Both the position numbers and the translations under genes were made by a program. A stretch of 64,000 nucleotides of DNA from Kosakonia oryzae. Its GTDB lineage: Bacteria; Pseudomonadota; Gammaproteobacteria; Enterobacterales; Enterobacteriaceae. The notes under the pieces were generated by a model, which ran no database searches, was not told the origin of the DNA, and was given only the letters and a program-made list of their open reading frames with translations. Position 1 is the first letter of the stretch; each line of letters opens with the position of its first letter. The DNA lies in NCBI RefSeq assembly GCF_001658025.2, contig NZ_CP014007.2, forward strand, positions 1,922,001 to 1,986,000, read 5' to 3'. Of this stretch, positions 56,174 to 64,000 are shown piece by piece.

Positions 56174-57190
56174 ATGACTGAAATGATGAAAGCAGTACAA
56201 CTCCATGCGTTTGGCGGGCCGGAAAACCTGCTGTATGAAGAGACCCCCAGGCCGGTAGCGGGCAGCGACGAGGTTCTTGTGCATGTGCAGGCCGCCAGCC
56301 TTAACCCACCAGACTGGTATCTGCGTGACGGCTATCGCGCACTGCCGCCTGAATGGTGGCCGGAGCCCAAATTTCCACTCATTTTGGGGACGGACGTATC
56401 AGGCGTCGTCGCTGCGGTCGGTAAAAATGTGACCGGGTTCAGCACGGGTGATGAGGTCTATTCGATGGTGCGCTTTCCGCAAAAGTTAATGGAGGGCAGT
56501 GGCGGCTACGCGCAATATGTCAGCGTTCCTTCATCCGAGCTGGCATTAAAACCCCAGGGAATTGACCATGTTCAGGCGGCGGGAGCGCCGATGTCACTCC
56601 TCACGGCCTGGCAGTTTCTTGTCGAAACGGGGCATGACGCAGCGAATCCTTTCCAGGCTTTTCCTCATAAAGCCGTGCCATTAAAGGGCCGGACCGTGCT
56701 GATCAATGGTGCCGGGGGCGGTGTGGGGCATCTTGCGGTGCAGATCGCCCGCTGGAAAGGGGCGCGGGTTATTGCCGTGGCCTCTTCCCGCAATGAGGCG
56801 CTGTTACGCGATCTGGGGGCGGATGAGTTTATCGATTACACCAAAACAGCACCGGAGAGCGTAGTAAGCAATGTTGATCTGGTGCTTGATGCGGTGGGTG
56901 GCGCAAATATGGAGCGCTTTCTGCGCTGTATAAAGCCCGGCGGTGCGTTATTTCTGGTTAATCCTCTGGGGTTTTCTGCATGGAGTGAGGCCGCCAAAAA
57001 AGATATTACGGTGTCATCAACGCAAGTTCGCTCCAGTGGCACGCAGTTATCAGAAGCCGCTCGTCTGCTGGAAAAAGGCGTTATCCGGGTGGTTATTGAT
57101 AGCACCTGGCCGTTAGCCATGGCATCGGCTGCCCATCAGCGTGCTGCACAAGGAAGTATTCAGGGCAAAATTGTGCTGACAAACTGTTAA
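56174..57190 (+). CDS. zinc-independent MDR-family NADP-dependent oxidoreductase
   Basis: A 338-residue medium-chain dehydrogenase/quinone-oxidoreductase-like protein. GroES-like domain: [15 protein letters not shown] and [17 protein letters not shown]; nucleotide domain: [18 protein letters not shown], the AxGxxG-type NADP site. The zinc-ligand cysteines of classical alcohol dehydrogenases are absent, so it belongs with quinone oxidoreductase/zeta-crystallin types. It is divergent from a LysR gene and followed 58 bases later by a small monooxygenase, likely one operon. ATG 56174 chosen; GTG 56171 adds one residue. Confidence 0.85.
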   Translation: MTEMMKAVQLHAFGGPENLLYEETPRPVAGSDEVLVHVQAASLNPPDWYLRDGYRALPPEWWPEPKFPLILGTDVSGVVAAVGKNVTGFSTGDEVYSMVRFPQKLMEGSGGYAQYVSVPSSELALKPQGIDHVQAAGAPMSLLTAWQFLVETGHDAANPFQAFPHKAVPLKGRTVLINGAGGGVGHLAVQIARWKGARVIAVASSRNEALLRDLGADEFIDYTKTAPESVVSNVDLVLDAVGGANMERFLRCIKPGGALFLVNPLGFSAWSEAAKKDITVSSTQVRSSGTQLSEAARLLEKGVIRVVIDSTWPLAMASAAHQRAAQGSIQGKIVLTNC

Positions 57191-57248
57191 TCACTTCCCC
57201 GATTTGCCCGGCATGGCGATCGGGAGAAGGCAGAAAAAGGAAAGCGTT

Positions 57249-57551
57249 ATGCTCATCGTCTCCGGCTATATCCATATTGAACCCGCGTGCTTACCGCAAT
57301 TTATGGGCGATATAAAATTACTGGCTCAACGCGTGCGAAAAGGTGAAGGCAACCTCTCGTATGATGCCGCTGTCGATGACCCTGTGACCGGAAGCGTGCT
57401 GATATCTGAACGCTGGCAAAATCAGGAGGCACTGACAGCGCATCTTGCGGCAACCCACACCCGGGCATTTATCGCCCGTTGGGAAGGGCGAATGACGGGT
57501 GAGGTTTTGAAATATGACGCCTTTAACGAAAGAGGGCTGTTGGATGTGTAA
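57249..57551 (+). CDS. antibiotic biosynthesis monooxygenase (ABM) domain protein
   Basis: A 100-residue ABM/quinol-monooxygenase-like protein (dimeric ferredoxin-like fold). VSGYIHIEPACLPQF, then a conserved SYDAAVDDP and ISERWQNQEALTAHL region match YgiN-like proteins. It probably acts on a quinone or aromatic compound together with the upstream oxidoreductase. ATG 57249 is preceded by AAAGGAAAGCG. The frame from 57204 adds 15 non-family residues. Confidence 0.85.
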   Translation: MLIVSGYIHIEPACLPQFMGDIKLLAQRVRKGEGNLSYDAAVDDPVTGSVLISERWQNQEALTAHLAATHTRAFIARWEGRMTGEVLKYDAFNERGLLDV

Positions 57552-57624
57552 TAGCGGTTGCGTTTATTCTGATCGGCGCGTCAGCCCCCTGTTTTTACCG
57601 GCCGCTTCGCGCACGAAATCGGCA

Positions 57625-58419
57625 TTAGCGTGCGCTTAGTTTCCGTTCGGCAAAATAGTGCGCAGGCGTACTGCCCATCGTTTTCCTGAACATAGTGATG
57701 AACGCATTCACGGATTCATACCCCAATTTAGCCGCCACGTTTTGCACGGATACGCCGCTGGCTAACTCCTGTAGCGCAATAATTAAATGGAGTTGCTGAC
57801 GCCAGCGCCCAAAGGTCAGCCCCGTTTCACGCAGCATCAATCGCGCCAGCGAACGCTCGCTTATCGCCAGCCGTTTCGCCCACTCTTTAAATGTGCTGCG
57901 ATCTTCCGGCTGGCTTACCAGCGTATCGGCCATGGTACGTATTTTGGGATTCGCAGAGACAGGCAGGCTCAGTTTCTGCTGCGGCATGGTGGCTAATTCG
58001 TCGAGCGTCACCCGGGTGAGCCTGGCAACGTGGCTATCCGCCGGGTAATCAATGCCCTCGCGGGTTAAACGGTCAACTAATTCTTTAATCAACTGCGAGA
58101 TCGCCAGCGTGCAACACTTCTCCGGGAGTGCTACGGCACCGGGTTCAATGAATAAATAATTAAGATGCGCGTTCCAGGTCGCTTTAGCGCTGTGCGGGAT
58201 CCCGCCCGGGATCCAGACGGCGCAGTGCGGCGGCACGATCCATATGTCATTTTCTGCGCGACAGATAACAGCGCCATATAGCGCAATAATTAGTTGCCCC
58301 TTACGGTGCGTATGCACGGGCACTTCGGCGGCGTAATCAACGAACTCGAGATGACGTGCAACGGCCGGACAGGCTGTGGCGTCAGGATCAAACACTTGCG
58401 TGGCATCATTGGTCTTCAT
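57625..58419 (-). CDS. AraC-family regulator with cupin domain (NimR-like)
   Basis: A 264-residue regulator: N-terminal cupin (HTHRKGQLIIALYGAV, about 36-51) and two C-terminal helix-turn-helix motifs (FKEWAKRLAISERSLARLML and VQNVAAKLGYESVNAFITMF). Layout and motifs resemble E. coli NimR/YeaM. It lies divergent from the FUSC-DUF1656-HlyD pump operon, so it is the likely activator of that operon. Confidence 0.88.
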   Translation of the reverse strand: MKTNDATQVFDPDATACPAVARHLEFVDYAAEVPVHTHRKGQLIIALYGAVICRAENDIWIVPPHCAVWIPGGIPHSAKATWNAHLNYLFIEPGAVALPEKCCTLAISQLIKELVDRLTREGIDYPADSHVARLTRVTLDELATMPQQKLSLPVSANPKIRTMADTLVSQPEDRSTFKEWAKRLAISERSLARLMLRETGLTFGRWRQQLHLIIALQELASGVSVQNVAAKLGYESVNAFITMFRKTMGSTPAHYFAERKLSAR

Positions 58420-58570
58420 CGTGTTGGCAACATTTAGGGATTTTTTGACAGAATAGAGTATTTAAGCGAGTGTGCAAGTCGGTAATAATCCCGGCATGAA
58501 CAAAATAAACTTCTGTCACTGCCGCTTTTGGCGGGCTGTATCTAACGTGTTCCACCGCGCAGACGTCGTA

Positions 58571-60559
58571 ATGGCTTCATTGACGCTGCAAAATGACGCC
58601 AATGCGTTGCTGTATGCCATCAAGAGCTTTGCCGCAGCGATGCTCGCTTATTACATCGCCTTATCGATCGGCCTTGAAAGGCCTTCCTGGGCAATCATTA
58701 CCGTTTATATTGTTTCGCAGACCTCGGTTGGCGCTTCACTCAGCCGATCCCTTTATCGCCTGGCCGGAACAGTCATTGGTGCTGCGGCGACCGTGTTGAT
58801 TGTGCCCACGTTTGTGAATATGCCGATCGTGTGCAGCGTGGTGCTGACCGGCTGGATCACTTTCTGCCTTTACTTATCGCTGCTTGAACGCACACCCCGC
58901 GCTTACGCTTTTGTTTTAGCGGGTTACACCGCGAGCCTGATTGGTTTTCCTGCGGTAATGCAGCCCGGCGCGATTTTTGACACCGCCATCGTTCGGGTGC
59001 AGGAGATCATGATTGGCATCCTCTGCGCGGCACTTCTTCACCGCTATGTGCTGCCAAAACGGATATCCGGGCTGTTCAACAGCAAATTATCGGAAACGCT
59101 GCGCTCGGCGCGACAAACGCTTGCCGACGCGTTAGCAGGTAAATCCGATAAGGCGGCAAATAGCCTGCATCTGGCGCTGGCGTTGCAATATCTTCAGGGC
59201 GTCAGCCACCACATTCCCTATGACTTCGCCCTCTCCGTACCGATCCGCCACGCCAGAAATGCCCTGCATGACAAGCTGGCCCGATTGTTAATTGTGATCT
59301 GCGAATTACGCGATCGCCTGCAGATGATTGAGGCGATGCCGGACGATCTGCACAAGCTGCTGGGTGATGTTCAGAGCTGGCTCGCCTGTCAGGATGAGCG
59401 GGAACGAAAAATCACGGCAGAGACGCTAAGACTACGCAGCGAGCAGTTAACGGCGCAGCAGGATCAGCACGCGCTAACGTTGCAAGATGCCATGCAAGCG
59501 AGCTTTGCCCGTCATCTGACAGAAGCGATCCTCCTTATACAGCAATGCGAGCGGCTTGCCGGGGCCATCCATCATTCGAAACCCGCGCCAGAGCAGGTGC
59601 AAGACCATCCGGTGAAAGGCTACGTTTTCCATCGCGATCATCTTGCGGCTGCACGCACTGCGCTGGGGGCATTCGTGATAATCGTGAGCGGCTGTCTGGT
59701 GTGGATTTTCTCAGCCTGGCCTGATGGCGGCACGGCAGTGTCTATCCTTGGCGTCTGCTGCACCTTGTTTGGCAGTTTCGATGCGCCGGCTCCGCATATT
59801 GTGAAATACATTATTGGTTCCTTCTGGGGCGTATTGATAAGCCTGATCTACAGCTTTGCCCTTCTTCCACATGTCACTGAATTCAGTGTGCTGGTCGCGG
59901 TGTTTGCACCAGCCTATCTGCTGGCCGGATCGCTCCAGGCGCGGCCGCCCACCACGTTTATGGCTATGGGGATCACCCTCACGCTGCCGGTGTTGTGCGA
60001 GTTAGGTCCCCACTACAGCGGAGACTTCGCCGTGGCTGTTAACACCGCCATCGCTTTATTTGCCGCGACAGGTTTTGCCGTGATCGGTATGAGCTTGCTG
60101 CAAACCGTGCAGGCAGACGCGGCGATAAACCGTCTGCTGAAGCGTTGCCGTCGCGATATACGACGCTGCGTGAAAGGGACGTTTAAATCCGATGAGACGC
60201 ACTGGACCAATTTAATGATCGACAGGACCGCCTTGTTACTTCCGCGCTTGCAGCGGAGCAGGCAATCGCCCGCGCAGACGCTTAACCAGATGCTGCACTA
60301 TCTGCGGATTGGCCTCGGCGTGATGCATTTGCGCCGTGGTTATTCCCCGGTGGGAGGCGATACGGATAAAGCCTTCAATGAGCTGTTTTACCTGCCTGGC
60401 AACGCAACAGATGCCGCTATTTTGCGCCAGCGTATTGCCGCAATGATTGGCCTCTGTTTGCCTGCCGGGCAGCAACAATCGCAGCAATTCATTGGCAGGT
60501 TGGTTGATTTGTACTGTGCATTGCAGGAGCAGAACGGGGAGCAAGTCGATGATCAATGA
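58571..60559 (+). CDS. FUSC-family aromatic-acid efflux pump subunit (AaeB-like)
   Basis: A 662-residue inner-membrane protein with two clusters of about five membrane segments (about 12-165 and 360-510) separated by long soluble helical regions, the AaeB/FusC arrangement. It would export aromatic acids or related toxic compounds with the adaptor encoded two genes on. I chose ATG 58571, which leaves about twenty residues before the first helix; ATG 58496 is possible, but a TAATAAT (58483-58489) so close upstream suggests transcription starts near there. First gene of a three-gene operon. Confidence 0.82.
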   Translation: MASLTLQNDANALLYAIKSFAAAMLAYYIALSIGLERPSWAIITVYIVSQTSVGASLSRSLYRLAGTVIGAAATVLIVPTFVNMPIVCSVVLTGWITFCLYLSLLERTPRAYAFVLAGYTASLIGFPAVMQPGAIFDTAIVRVQEIMIGILCAALLHRYVLPKRISGLFNSKLSETLRSARQTLADALAGKSDKAANSLHLALALQYLQGVSHHIPYDFALSVPIRHARNALHDKLARLLIVICELRDRLQMIEAMPDDLHKLLGDVQSWLACQDERERKITAETLRLRSEQLTAQQDQHALTLQDAMQASFARHLTEAILLIQQCERLAGAIHHSKPAPEQVQDHPVKGYVFHRDHLAAARTALGAFVIIVSGCLVWIFSAWPDGGTAVSILGVCCTLFGSFDAPAPHIVKYIIGSFWGVLISLIYSFALLPHVTEFSVLVAVFAPAYLLAGSLQARPPTTFMAMGITLTLPVLCELGPHYSGDFAVAVNTAIALFAATGFAVIGMSLLQTVQADAAINRLLKRCRRDIRRCVKGTFKSDETHWTNLMIDRTALLLPRLQRSRQSPAQTLNQMLHYLRIGLGVMHLRRGYSPVGGDTDKAFNELFYLPGNATDAAILRQRIAAMIGLCLPAGQQQSQQFIGRLVDLYCALQEQNGEQVDDQ

Positions 60560-60767
60560 CATGAATATTGGCGGTGTCTTTTTCCCCGGGCTGCTGATCG
60601 TCGCGCTGCTGGCCCTGGTCTTTACCTTGCTGTGCGTGCCGCTTTTCTCTTTCAGCAGGCTTTACCGGCGTTTGCCTTATCGCCCGCTGATGGGGTTCTC
60701 AATCTATATCGTTACCTTTTCCCTGCTTATCCAGGGGCTGAATGCGCTGGGGTGGTTATCCGTATGA
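60549..60767 (+). CDS. DUF1656 small membrane protein (AaeX-like)
   Basis: A 72-residue protein with two membrane helices (about 10-30 and 45-65). DUF1656 proteins accompany FUSC/HlyD aromatic-acid pumps (AaeX in E. coli). ATG 60549 lies inside the end of the FUSC gene (11-base overlap) and its end overlaps the adaptor gene by four bases, so all three are coupled. Confidence 0.88.
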   Translation: MINDMNIGGVFFPGLLIVALLALVFTLLCVPLFSFSRLYRRLPYRPLMGFSIYIVTFSLLIQGLNALGWLSV

Positions 60768-61627
60768 AATCGTTTCTCTCTCTGTTTGGACGCTACGCGC
60801 TGACATTAAGCGCAGTGGCGGTGGCAACACTTCTGGCTTTTATGATGTGGAAACATTATGCGCAAATACCCTGGACCCGCGATGGCCGGGTGCGCGCGGA
60901 TGTGGTGCAGGTTGCGCCGGAGGTTTCCGGGCCGGTGAGCAGTGTGCAAGTCAAAGATAATCAGTGGGTTAATCGTGGCGATGTGCTCTATACCATCGAT
61001 CCGCGCTGGTTGAAGCTGGCCGTAGCCAGCGCGCAGGCTGACGTTGAGGCAAAACGCCATGAGATGTTAATGCGCCAGGATGCGGCGACAAGACGTTCGC
61101 GCCTCAAGGGCGTGATCGCCAGCGAGGATTTACAGCAAACAGACAGTGCGGCGAACGTTGCGGTGGCGAACTACCATGGCGCGCTGGCCGCGCTGGAACT
61201 GGCTCAGCTTAATTTATCCCATGCCACCGTGCGCTCGCCGGTTGCCGGCTATGTCACGCATCTGCGGCTTCGCGCTGGCGACTATGCCACCGCTGGCGAA
61301 ACAAAAGTGGCCGTCGTCGATGCGAACAGTTTCTGGGTTGTGGGTTATTTCGAGGAGACCAAACTGCGCCATATTCGTGTGGGAAACAGTGCGCAGATAG
61401 CGTTGATGGGGTTTGAGCCTGCCATTACCGGCCATGTTGAGAGTATCGGGCACGGGATCGGTGACAGCAATGACGAAACGGGCGGGCTTGGCCTGCCGGA
61501 CGTGGAACCGACATTTAGCTGGGTGCGGCTCGCGCAGCGTATTCCGGTGCGCATTCATATCGACACCTTACCGGCAGGAATTGATCTGGTGGCTGGGTTG
61601 TCCGCGAGCGTGTTGATTACGCCATAA
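60764..61627 (+). CDS. HlyD-family periplasmic adaptor (AaeA-like)
   Basis: A 287-residue membrane-fusion protein. An N-terminal membrane helix (about 12-30) anchors it; the split lipoyl domain is APEVSGPVSSVQVKDNQWVN and ATVRSPVAGYVTHLRLRAGD; a helical hairpin lies between and a beta-barrel follows. It should bridge the FUSC pump to an outer-membrane channel. No channel gene is in this operon; the NodT-type lipoprotein at 50.2-51.7 kb is a candidate. ATG 60764 begins MKSFLSLFGRYALTL. Confidence 0.9.
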   Translation: MKSFLSLFGRYALTLSAVAVATLLAFMMWKHYAQIPWTRDGRVRADVVQVAPEVSGPVSSVQVKDNQWVNRGDVLYTIDPRWLKLAVASAQADVEAKRHEMLMRQDAATRRSRLKGVIASEDLQQTDSAANVAVANYHGALAALELAQLNLSHATVRSPVAGYVTHLRLRAGDYATAGETKVAVVDANSFWVVGYFEETKLRHIRVGNSAQIALMGFEPAITGHVESIGHGIGDSNDETGGLGLPDVEPTFSWVRLAQRIPVRIHIDTLPAGIDLVAGLSASVLITP

Positions 61628-61667
61628 CGTTGCTGGTCACTATTGTGCACACTTTGGGTTTAACGCT

Positions 61668-62042
61668 ATGAATCACAGAAAAGAACTTATCATCAACGTA
61701 ATCGCGTGGATTAATCGCAATATCCAGTCGCCAATGAAAATTGATGATGTCGCAGCCAGATCCGGCTATTCAAAATGGCACTTACAGCGACTGTTTTTTG
61801 CGGAAACGGGCCAGAATCTGGGGCAGTTTATCAGGGAGAGAAAGCTAAGTTTAATTGCCGAGCAATTAATTACCTCCAATGAGTCATTAATCAATCTGGC
61901 CATGAAATATGGCTTTGATTCTCAGCAATCATTAACCCGGGCGTTTCACAAAAAATATCAACTGCCGCCGCATAAATACAGAAAGACATTTTTCCGCCAG
62001 CCTTTTGATGATTTACATACCGACGTAAAACCACGGAAATAA
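61668..62042 (+). CDS. MarA/SoxS/RamA-type AraC regulator
   Basis: A 124-residue, stand-alone double HTH protein without sensor domain. MKIDDVAARSGYSKWHLQRLF is helix-turn-helix one and LAMKYGFDSQQSLTRAFHKKY is two, closely like RamA/SoxS. Such proteins activate mar/sox/rob regulon promoters (efflux, porin control), and their own level is the signal. It sits 40 bases after the pump operon, so it may be cotranscribed and tie it to a stress response. Which of the known paralogues it represents is not clear. Confidence 0.87.
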   Translation: MNHRKELIINVIAWINRNIQSPMKIDDVAARSGYSKWHLQRLFFAETGQNLGQFIRERKLSLIAEQLITSNESLINLAMKYGFDSQQSLTRAFHKKYQLPPHKYRKTFFRQPFDDLHTDVKPRK

Positions 62043-62140
62043 TCACCGCCTGATTGTTGGCGTGACTCTTCTGTTGCTGGCTGGTGATTCAGGGATATCC
62101 ATTTAAAAAGCGGGGCACCTTGCCGAACTAACGCGCCGTT

Positions 62141-62175
62141 GTACCAGGATAGTGCGTGCTGCACTGACATAATGC
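62141..62175 (+). promoter_or_regulatory. tandem NtrC-like binding sites
   Basis: Two dyads each match nine of ten bases of the NtrC consensus GCACY-N5-RGTGC: GTACC-AGGAT-AGTGC (62141-62155) and GCACT-GACAT-AATGC (62161-62175). Their centres are 20 bases apart, two helical turns, and about 110 and 90 bases before the inferred transcription start of the sigma-54 promoter, where NtrC enhancers normally lie. Confidence 0.6.
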
Positions 62176-62230
62176 GTATTCACCTCGCCATCCTGCCCCT
62201 TTAGCCGCTTTCTCTGCGGTTTTTAAAAGC

Positions 62231-62246
62231 TGGCACATCAATTGCT
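62231..62246 (+). promoter_or_regulatory. sigma-54 promoter of the NCS1 transporter operon
   Basis: TGGCAC-ATCAA-TTGCT is an exact match to the -24/-12 consensus TGGCAC-N5-TTGCW. Transcription would begin near 62257, giving a leader of about 139 bases. With the NtrC-like sites it predicts activation under nitrogen limitation. Confidence 0.8.
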
Positions 62247-62279
62247 TTCTCAACGATACCGCATCCTGCATGGCAGGAA

Positions 62280-62295
62280 CAGGCACCGTAGCCTG
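62280..62295 (+). promoter_or_regulatory. hexaloop hairpin in the NCS1 leader (ANTAR-target-like)
   Basis: Five-base-pair stem CAGGC / GCCTG closing the six-base loop ACCGTA. A at loop position 1 and G at position 4 are the conserved bases described for ANTAR-protein target hairpins. It lies 24 bases into the predicted transcript. A second loop of the same type caps the terminator hairpin downstream. Confidence 0.45.
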
Positions 62296-62348
62296 GCAAG
62301 CGGCTTGTGGCGATGAGCCACTCCAGTACATCGATTTCAGGCGAAGAA

Positions 62349-62384
62349 GCCCTGCCGGCAATGCTGTCGGCGGGGCTTTTTTTT
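62349..62384 (+). terminator. leader terminator (attenuator) before the NCS1 transporter
   Basis: An eleven-base-pair stem (62349-62359 with 62366-62376, two G-T wobbles) closes the six-base loop AATGCT and is followed by eight Ts (62377-62384). The transporter ATG is only 12 bases further on. CAGGC (62338-62342) could instead pair with GCC-CTG (62349-62354), an antiterminator-like alternative. The placement inside the leader implies regulated readthrough. Confidence 0.75.
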
Positions 62385-62395
62385 GGAGTAAATCT

Positions 62396-63889
62396 ATGAG
62401 CAAGTTAAAAGCATGGTTTCAGGGTCCACAAGATATCACTGAAGCAGAAGCCGTTGAGGATTACGCAGTTGGCCGCGTGCCGTCGCACTATCGCTGGCCA
62501 ATTCCGGCCATTATTCTGGTGCTGCTCGGCAACTCGACCGCCATGTTCTGGTTCAGCCTTGGCGCGGACATGAGCTATCAGGTCGGCTGGCCCATGTTGC
62601 TGCTGCCGATTGGTTATATGGTGGTGTTCGCCACCATCATTGGCTCCTGCATCATGAAGATGGCGAGCAAAGAGGGACTTTCACTCAATCTGATGACGCG
62701 CGGGTTGGGATTCGGCTATATGGGATCGGCCTTCACGTCGCTGATTTACGCCGTCAATTTCATCTTCTATTTCCTGTTCGAAGGCACCATTGTTTCTCAC
62801 GCCATCGCCAACTATGCGGGCGTGCCGGTCAACTCGTTTACCGGCATCGCCATCTTTGCGCTGATGGGGCTGGCCGCCATCTGGTTTGTCTGGAAAGGCA
62901 TGTCATCCATGCAATTTCTGCAAACCTGGGGCGTTCCCATTTTCATTGTGCTGTTTGGCTTCTGTATCTGGCAATTAACCCACCACTATCCGGCGGTTAG
63001 CTTCAGCGGTTGGCAGCCAAAAGGGGAGATCGACAGTAACGCCCTGTGGCTGGTGATGAATATGGCCAACGGGCAGATTGTCTTTCAGGGATTGATGGCT
63101 ACTGATTACGGTCGTTTTGCCCGTCCGGGTATTAGCCATAAAGGCACTGCCACCATCATGCTGGGGATGCTGATCCCGATTGTGGTGGTTATGCTGTTTG
63201 GCGCGTTTATGGCCTACACCTTGATGCCGCATATTCAGGGCGCAGATGTCTGGTCGCTGGCGCTCGATCCGGGCTTCGTCTTCCCGCTGATTATTGGTCT
63301 GACCGGCGTGTTATTTGCGGTGATTACCCAGATCCGCATTAACGTGCTCAATCTCTACTCGGGGTCGATTGCACTGTCGAATACCATGGATATGGCGTTT
63401 AACTATCGCCCGGGACGTCAGTGGTGGATGTTGCTGGTCTGGTTGCTCGGCGTAGTTTTCTACATCTGCAATATCTTGCAATATACCGGCACTTTCCTCT
63501 CCATTACCGGCATTCTCACCAACACCTGGGTGTTTATTATCCTTGCGGATTACTTTATCTGCCGCAAAGTGCTGCACCTTGCGCCATCCGATTTTGTGGA
63601 GTTCCGCAAAGAGTATCTGCGGATGTGGAATCCGTCCGGCGTGATTGCGCTGTGCGTTGCGGTTGCCATAGGTGCGGCTGGCGTGTTGGGCCTGTATCCG
63701 ATGGTGTACGCCTCGTTTATCGCCATGCTGGTTGGCCCGGTGCTGCACGTTGCTATCAGCGTGGCCACTCGCGGCAGCTATTACTTCAAAACCTTCCCTG
63801 AGGACATGCAAACCAACTGGAAACCTTCTGATGCTTATCAGGGGCCGAAACCGGTATTTAATCCGTTACTGAGCAAGGAGGCAGAATAA
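62396..63889 (+). CDS. NCS1-family nucleobase/cytosine-permease-like transporter
   Basis: A 497-residue permease with about twelve membrane segments, of the NCS1 (cytosine/purine/allantoin/hydantoin) family. The segment AIILVLLGNSTAMFWFSLGA near the first helix and FARPGISHKGTATIMLGML are family-like. It imports a nitrogen-containing heterocycle or related compound by cation symport; the substrate cannot be read. ATG 62396 has GGAG (62385-62388) right after the attenuator T-run; an open frame upstream passes through the terminator and is not coding. Stop and next start overlap (TAATG), so it is coupled to a carbon-nitrogen hydrolase. Confidence 0.88.
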   Translation: MSKLKAWFQGPQDITEAEAVEDYAVGRVPSHYRWPIPAIILVLLGNSTAMFWFSLGADMSYQVGWPMLLLPIGYMVVFATIIGSCIMKMASKEGLSLNLMTRGLGFGYMGSAFTSLIYAVNFIFYFLFEGTIVSHAIANYAGVPVNSFTGIAIFALMGLAAIWFVWKGMSSMQFLQTWGVPIFIVLFGFCIWQLTHHYPAVSFSGWQPKGEIDSNALWLVMNMANGQIVFQGLMATDYGRFARPGISHKGTATIMLGMLIPIVVVMLFGAFMAYTLMPHIQGADVWSLALDPGFVFPLIIGLTGVLFAVITQIRINVLNLYSGSIALSNTMDMAFNYRPGRQWWMLLVWLLGVVFYICNILQYTGTFLSITGILTNTWVFIILADYFICRKVLHLAPSDFVEFRKEYLRMWNPSGVIALCVAVAIGAAGVLGLYPMVYASFIAMLVGPVLHVAISVATRGSYYFKTFPEDMQTNWKPSDAYQGPKPVFNPLLSKEAE

Positions 63890-64000
63890 TGCGCATCAAC
63901 GTTGCAACCATCCAGTTTGAACCAACGCAGTTCAGAAAAGAGGAGAACGTCACGCGTCTGCTGGCATTAGCAACCCAGGCCGCGCGTGATGGAGCGCGCT
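63889..64000 (+). CDS. carbon-nitrogen hydrolase (nitrilase superfamily), N-terminal part
   Basis: The gene begins at ATG 63889, overlapping the transporter stop by one base, and runs off the window after 37 codons. INVATIQFEPTQF followed by ENVTRLLALATQAARDGA is the typical first strand and helix of nitrilase-superfamily amidases. It probably releases ammonia from the compound imported by the upstream transporter. AAGGAGG lies just inside the transporter end. The catalytic Glu-Lys-Cys residues are beyond the window. Confidence 0.8.
   Translation, partial: MRINVATIQFEPTQFRKEENVTRLLALATQAARDGAR

Noticed and set aside
62270-62395. N-terminal extension of the NCS1 transporter
   Set aside because: It crosses a hexaloop hairpin and a full intrinsic terminator, and the ribosome site lies after them.

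Overview
The window reads as chromosome from an enterobacterium (order Enterobacterales, family Enterobacteriaceae). The backbone follows E. coli/Salmonella: ugd, an epimerase, wzz, the full hisLGDCBHAF(IE) operon, yeeZ, plaP, sbcB, dacD, sbmC, yeeA, tmaR, a Salmonella-ordered cbi/cob operon, then ldtA(erfK). A genus such as Kosakonia or a close Enterobacter relative would fit, but this is inferred from gene content, not proven.

Region 1 (1-7.4 kb) is visibly AT-rich and accessory. Two decayed IS3-family remnants flank a surface-polysaccharide modification cassette: gtrB, gtrA, a polytopic GT-C-like membrane protein and an acyltransferase-3 protein. Its right edge carries a fossil of the last 18 codons of gnd (7285-7341), followed by a terminator. 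The cassette therefore sits at the 3' end of gnd, at the edge of the O-antigen locus.

Region 2 (7.6-18.3 kb) holds ugd, a UDP-glucuronate 4-epimerase-like gene and wzz (polysaccharide precursor supply and chain length). The histidine operon follows on the minus strand, with its leader peptide (seven His codons) and attenuator intact.

Region 3 (18.4-26.1 kb) is housekeeping: yeeZ, the putrescine importer plaP, sbcB, dacD, LexA-controlled sbmC, yeeA and tmaR. The yeeY regulator that separates yeeZ and plaP in E. coli is absent.

Region 4 (26.1-44.2 kb) is anaerobic cobalamin synthesis. A lone pduX (L-threonine kinase) is transcribed away from a cobalamin riboswitch that leads the twenty-gene operon cbiABCDETFGHJKLMNQOP-cobUST. 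The genes are tightly overlapping and include the CbiMNQO cobalt importer. No pdu operon or pocR is present in the window.

Region 5 (44.2-49 kb) lies between cobT and ldtA, which are neighbours in E. coli. It carries an AT-rich KAP-type P-loop NTPase (defence candidate) and an ArsR-family regulator divergent from a complete second elongation factor G.

Region 6 (49-62 kb) is envelope and efflux: an L,D-transpeptidase, a NodT-type outer-membrane efflux lipoprotein, an LLM flavin oxidoreductase, a BglH-like sugar porin, LysR/dehydrogenase and AraC/efflux divergent pairs, an AaeB-DUF1656-AaeA-like pump and a MarA/SoxS-type regulator.

Region 7 (62.1 kb to the end) has an NCS1 transporter and the start of a carbon-nitrogen hydrolase. 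The DNA upstream has two NtrC-like sites, an exact sigma-54 promoter consensus, and a leader with a hexaloop hairpin and a terminator hairpin 12 bases before the start codon. That layout resembles the nitrogen-activated, ANTAR-protein-antiterminated nasF leader, and it is the most interesting regulatory signal I found. No tRNA, rRNA or CRISPR array was seen.
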